Origin: Aphrophora alni
Taxonomy: Eukaryota > Arthropoda > Insecta > Hemiptera > Aphrophoridae
Length of the DNA: 64,000 bases
Reading direction: 5' to 3'
NCBI GenBank assembly: GCA_963513935.1
Contig: OY740774.1
Span: forward strand, 94,294,861-94,358,860
Below the pieces are notes generated by a model that saw only the letters and a list, made by a program, of their open reading frames with translations, did not search any database and was not told the DNA's origin. Positions 60,451-64,000 of the stretch are shown here, piece after piece. The number at the start of each line of letters is the position of its first letter. Position 1 is the stretch's first letter. A program made the position numbers and the translations under genes.

Positions 60451-62319
60451 ATACCTCAAAATAAGTAAGTATTATTGATAAAATTTTGGTGAAACTAGAA
60501 AATTTATGTCCCTAATCATTGTGTTAAGCCATCGATAAATGATGATCAGTGATATTTTTGTATAAAATTTATTTGAAACTGTATTTTTATTTTATCTGTG
60601 TTTCACATATTGGTTAGGTGGATAAATCCCACATAGCTTGTTGTAAATTTTGAGATATTCAACTATTAAAATTATGTCCATGGTTCATTTTAACTGAAAC
60701 CTCTCGAAACAACATCTAGTATATACGAAACAACATCTAGTATATACCAACAAATATGTTAAATTTGATTCTTTAAAAGCTACATTTGAGCAAAATTTGA
60801 TTAAATCATTACAGCCATTTTAAAAAATTTCTTAATTTTTTGTTTCGAAATTATGTTATGTACCACCAAATTTTTAGTTATTCAAAACATGAAAGAAAAA
60901 AACACCTTGAGATGAACAAAATAAACCCATACACAAATTTGAGCAAAACCACTTCCCTCATTTAAGCTATAACACAATTTAGAGATGATAGGCATCACTC
61001 CAAAAATAAGTTTTGTACAAGATACCTCCAGATTAATTCATCATTGACATTGTTTTACCAATCACAAAATTAGTCAATACTACAAAAAATAAGAAAGAAT
61101 AAACAACAATAATATAAAAAAGCAATAAAAGCATAAATATGATCAAATGAAATTGAATAAATTTACTATAAAAACAAAAAGCTAAAAATAATATAAAAAT
61201 ACTAGTGCATGAAGTATAATAAACACATTATAGCATACCCATAACTCAAGAAAATATCGAATGCAGTGCAACCAAACACAAAAATAATACAAGAACGTAT
61301 AGAATACAATGCAACACAAACACAAAAATGAACATAGAACAAATGAAAATAATAAATAGTATACCAGTCCATGATGATAGTGGAATCAGTCCATTTCTAT
61401 CAACTTTTGATGAACAGCACTCAAAGCCTAAAGTAACATTATACAAACATAGTACCATGAAGCCAAAACATGTACATATTATAAGGAAAATAAATTGATT
61501 TAATTAAGTATACTTTAAAATCTTCAAAATGATATATTATATAGATTCACATCTTTAAATATTTTAGGTTATATTAAGACCAAAATACATTTTTTTTGCT
61601 TACTGCCTGAAATCAATTTACCATTTTCTAGGATTTTACAAAAACAATAATTATAATCTTGTTATTAATTACCGGATTAAACAAAATTATTATTTTCATA
61701 TTTTTTAAATTACCATTTGTTCGTAAAATTGTAGGATTTTAAATGTTATATATACTAGAAACCATGAGAGATGTCAGTTGTCAGATAGCCAATAGAACGA
61801 AGGTGTAAAATATAAACCAGTAAGCTTGAGCACAAACTTGAAACCCTGAGAAAGAGGTTAAGTGAACTCTTAACTGCATCAAAAACTTGTCGAACAGTAA
61901 AGTGTACTTCATGTATTATTAAATTATTTTTGGTAAATGTAGGCTACATTATACTTTATAGTTTTTATGAATAGATGTAAATATAATTATTAGTGTAATG
62001 TTTTAAATGAAATGTTTACTACTACATTTCTTGAAATCAGGATGCCTTGTGATTTCCAACTCCAATATCCCTTGTCAACTTCCTGTAAAACTAGGTGGGA
62101 TGTTAGGGAACAGATTGCTCGACTGTATGTAAAATCTAGCCATGTGTTATGCACCAAGAATTACTACAAATTAGACGTTTGAAATATAGTTTATAATAAA
62201 TGATAAATTGGTTATATGTCGAGAATTTACCAACTATAAGTGAGAAAGAGAATGTATAAAATAAAATAGTAAGAATGAGAATAGGTGTTTAGTTCACACA
62301 AAAATTTCATAAAAAAGTA
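60451..62319. other. Intergenic; no supported gene
   Basis: It contains a 21-bp tandem pair (60705-60746). A 46-codon frame at 62042-62182 preceded by AAATCAG starts MPCDFQLQYPL; it has no family match that I recognise and may be chance. Confidence 0.3.
60705..60746. repeat. 21-bp tandem duplication
   Basis: CGAAACAACATCTAGTATATA occurs twice in direct succession. Confidence 0.92.
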
Positions 62320-63259
62320 ACAGGGATATCCAGAAAGTAAGTTCCAATAGGTTATTAAGAAAAATATATAGATATAAATACTTCCAAACCATTTTTATTG
62401 CTATCTAATGTACATCTCACACTATTTTATGACTTAGTTTCCACCATTATTAGCCGAGGAGGATCCATCTCTGATCTGCCGAGGAGATGATCAAATTATT
62501 CCCAGCTGAAAGTTATAGGTATGTTGCAGGTTAAATGCACAATTTAATTTCATCCTTGGCAATGAAGTCTGCCTCCACTTCATGAACTGTTGTCTCGATT
62601 CAACGGCTGTACCCCCAATGACTATACAACTCAAGACGTCATCACCATTTTCAATGTATCAAGTTAGAAAAGACCAAAGCACTGACTTGCCATTTCATTT
62701 TGTGTTGTTGCGTAAACATCCTCGGAAACCAATAATATGCATACAATTTTCGACACTGCAGTTTCTCAGAAGACATATTATGAAGAAATCAACATGAATT
62801 TGTGGAAAATTCATGGAAAGTAATGTAATTGTGAATCGTCTGTTCTCTCTAATCTTATCTACAACTGCACATAACAAATCTTCATTAAAAAAATGAAGAT
62901 CGCACCATTCTTCATCGTACACATTTTCACATCCTTAATGTCATATCTATCTCATATCATTGAATCACTCAGGCATGTTCTCCATAAATATCACATATTT
63001 GATAATGAATTGCAGAGAGTTTATTGTTCTTCGCATTCAAAAAATGGATCACAGACCACATTTTGCGTGCAGTGAGCATCTTGATTTTTTAAAACAATAA
63101 ATACTAAACATAATGTGCACACCTACTGCTTGAATTTCTGAAAATAGCACCAATACCTTGTCAACAAATCATATAACTGGGCACATATGTGCAACATCAT
63201 GACCATAGTGCTGCAGTGGTAATCTTTAGACATGGAACTTACTTTCTAGATATTCCTCC
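62320..63259 (-). mobile_element. mariner relic, internally deleted (about 940 bp)
   Basis: The ends are inverted: GGGATATCCAGAAAGTAAGT at left, and GGAATATCTAGAAAGTAAGT reading in from the right; TA flanks both (62318-62319, 63260-63261). The minus strand gives VIHFLNA (about 63045), YQICDIYGEHA (near 63000) and FNEDLLCAVVDKIRENRRFT (about 62890-62830). These are the N-terminal helix-turn-helix region of a mariner transposase. The catalytic part is missing or unrecognisable. Confidence 0.75.
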
Positions 63260-63716
63260 TATATATATATATATTTTTTTTTTAATAACTTTATATCTGT
63301 AGCAGTTTCGTTGCTACCATGAAAATTAATACCTTTTGTGGTATTATGTTTGTTATCCAACACATAATGATTTCAATAGTTCATAATATTACATCATTCA
63401 AAACTGGACCTAATTTTCTTCACTCTCTATGTATCTTCAGGTATATATAACTTGAAATTCTGGGAGTTTCCAAAAAAAAATTATTATGATTAATGATAAT
63501 GTGTGTAGAGATTATCTTGAATATATAAATTTTTAGTTCCATCATGTACGAGTTTGAAGTGACATTGTCGTAAAAATTGAAATTTTCCATGTGTATTTTA
63601 TTAGGTATTAATATGAAAAGAGCTTTAACAGCTAGTCTTAATTTTCACCATTAATAAAAGTCAACAACATCTGCTTATAAAATTCTAAGGAGCAGTGTGG
63701 CAATATTCACAATAAG

Positions 63717-63850
63717 GAAAACGAGGATTTTTCGAATAAGGATTCTCACAAAAACAAGAAACAAAACTAAGACTGTTATAAGTCCAGTTGTGTTTATTAT
63801 ATTACCCGTATTCAATGATATAGTCATCATCCTCAAAGAGTTACAGCTAA
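63717..63850. repeat. Dispersed repeat, copy B
   Basis: Same order of blocks as 47460-47600: AAACAAAACTAAGACTGT, CCAGTTGTGTTTATTATA, GTCATCATCCTCAAAGAG. Confidence 0.75.
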
Positions 63851-64000
63851 TCTGATACAGACTAAAAATTAAACCTAAAACTAAATGCCTAGTAGTATCC
63901 CTCCCTTTTTAAACTGACCAATCAAAAGTTAACATCTTGCCTCGGTTAACTGACTCGAGGTGTGGAAGGGTCTCTGGAACCTTATGGACTACCTCAACAA
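63851..64000. other. Right edge; unassigned
   Basis: Less AT-rich sequence that continues beyond the window. It may be part of the dispersed repeat. Confidence 0.25.

Noticed and set aside
62042..62182. 46-codon frame MPCDFQLQYPL after an AAATCAG acceptor-like site
   Set aside because: Too short, no family match, and mixed splice possibilities; kept only as a note.

Overview
The window looks like nuclear DNA of an arthropod, most likely an insect. It is very AT-rich, introns are kilobases long with GT-AG borders, and transposon debris is dense (mariner, piggyBac, Helitron, non-LTR elements, an LTR element, foldback elements). The host protein families are animal ones. I could not place the species.

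Layout. At the left edge (807-943 and 2495-2631) are two compact coding exons on the + strand. Both enter in the same phase, both end in a stop, and both are 137 bp. They look like alternative last exons of a gene whose body lies left of the window. From 2.6 to 16.9 kb there is no host gene that I can support: this stretch holds decayed DDE/piggyBac and Helitron coding sequence, a 580-bp foldback element attached to a GAAGTCGGT-ended repeat, a tRNA-like repeat and microsatellites.

The main gene runs from 16,990 to 47,688 on the + strand. I reconstructed 15 coding exons whose phases all agree and which sum to 2,397 nt (798 codons plus stop). The product is an NRF-6 / nose-resistant-to-fluoxetine type protein: signal peptide, NRF domain with its cysteines, then a multi-span acyltransferase-3 domain. 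Its introns are full of mobile DNA. Intron 9 carries an 8,457-bp LTR retrotransposon (27,898-36,354) with equal 1,526-bp LTRs that read as identical, a 4-bp AACC target duplication, one gag-like frame on the minus strand and no visible pol, so it looks like a young non-autonomous element inside a host gene.

Right of the gene (47.7-64 kb) is mainly transposon graveyard: a mariner-like relic, a reverse-transcriptase relic, a 1,259-bp mariner with TA flanks, and a nested cluster at 55.3-60.4 kb. In that cluster a piggyBac-type relic has been interrupted by a hammerhead-bearing foldback and by a 2,905-bp terminal-inverted-repeat element. This last element encodes a broken protein that I match to the arthropod DUF7869-type family and carries many copies of a GACATACGACTTTTTG-like motif near both ends.

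The most unusual signals are small structured RNA motifs. The best is a hammerhead-ribozyme fold at 39,910-39,954, with all three helices and the CUGAAGA/GAAA core. A second complete candidate is at 56,808-56,859 on the minus strand, and a third, weaker one sits in the loop of a nearly perfect 82-bp-arm palindrome at 41,184-41,355. Further foldback elements carry decayed versions of the same core. This suggests a dispersed family of ribozyme-bearing retroelements, as known from Penelope-like elements and retrozymes, but no protein of such an element is seen here.
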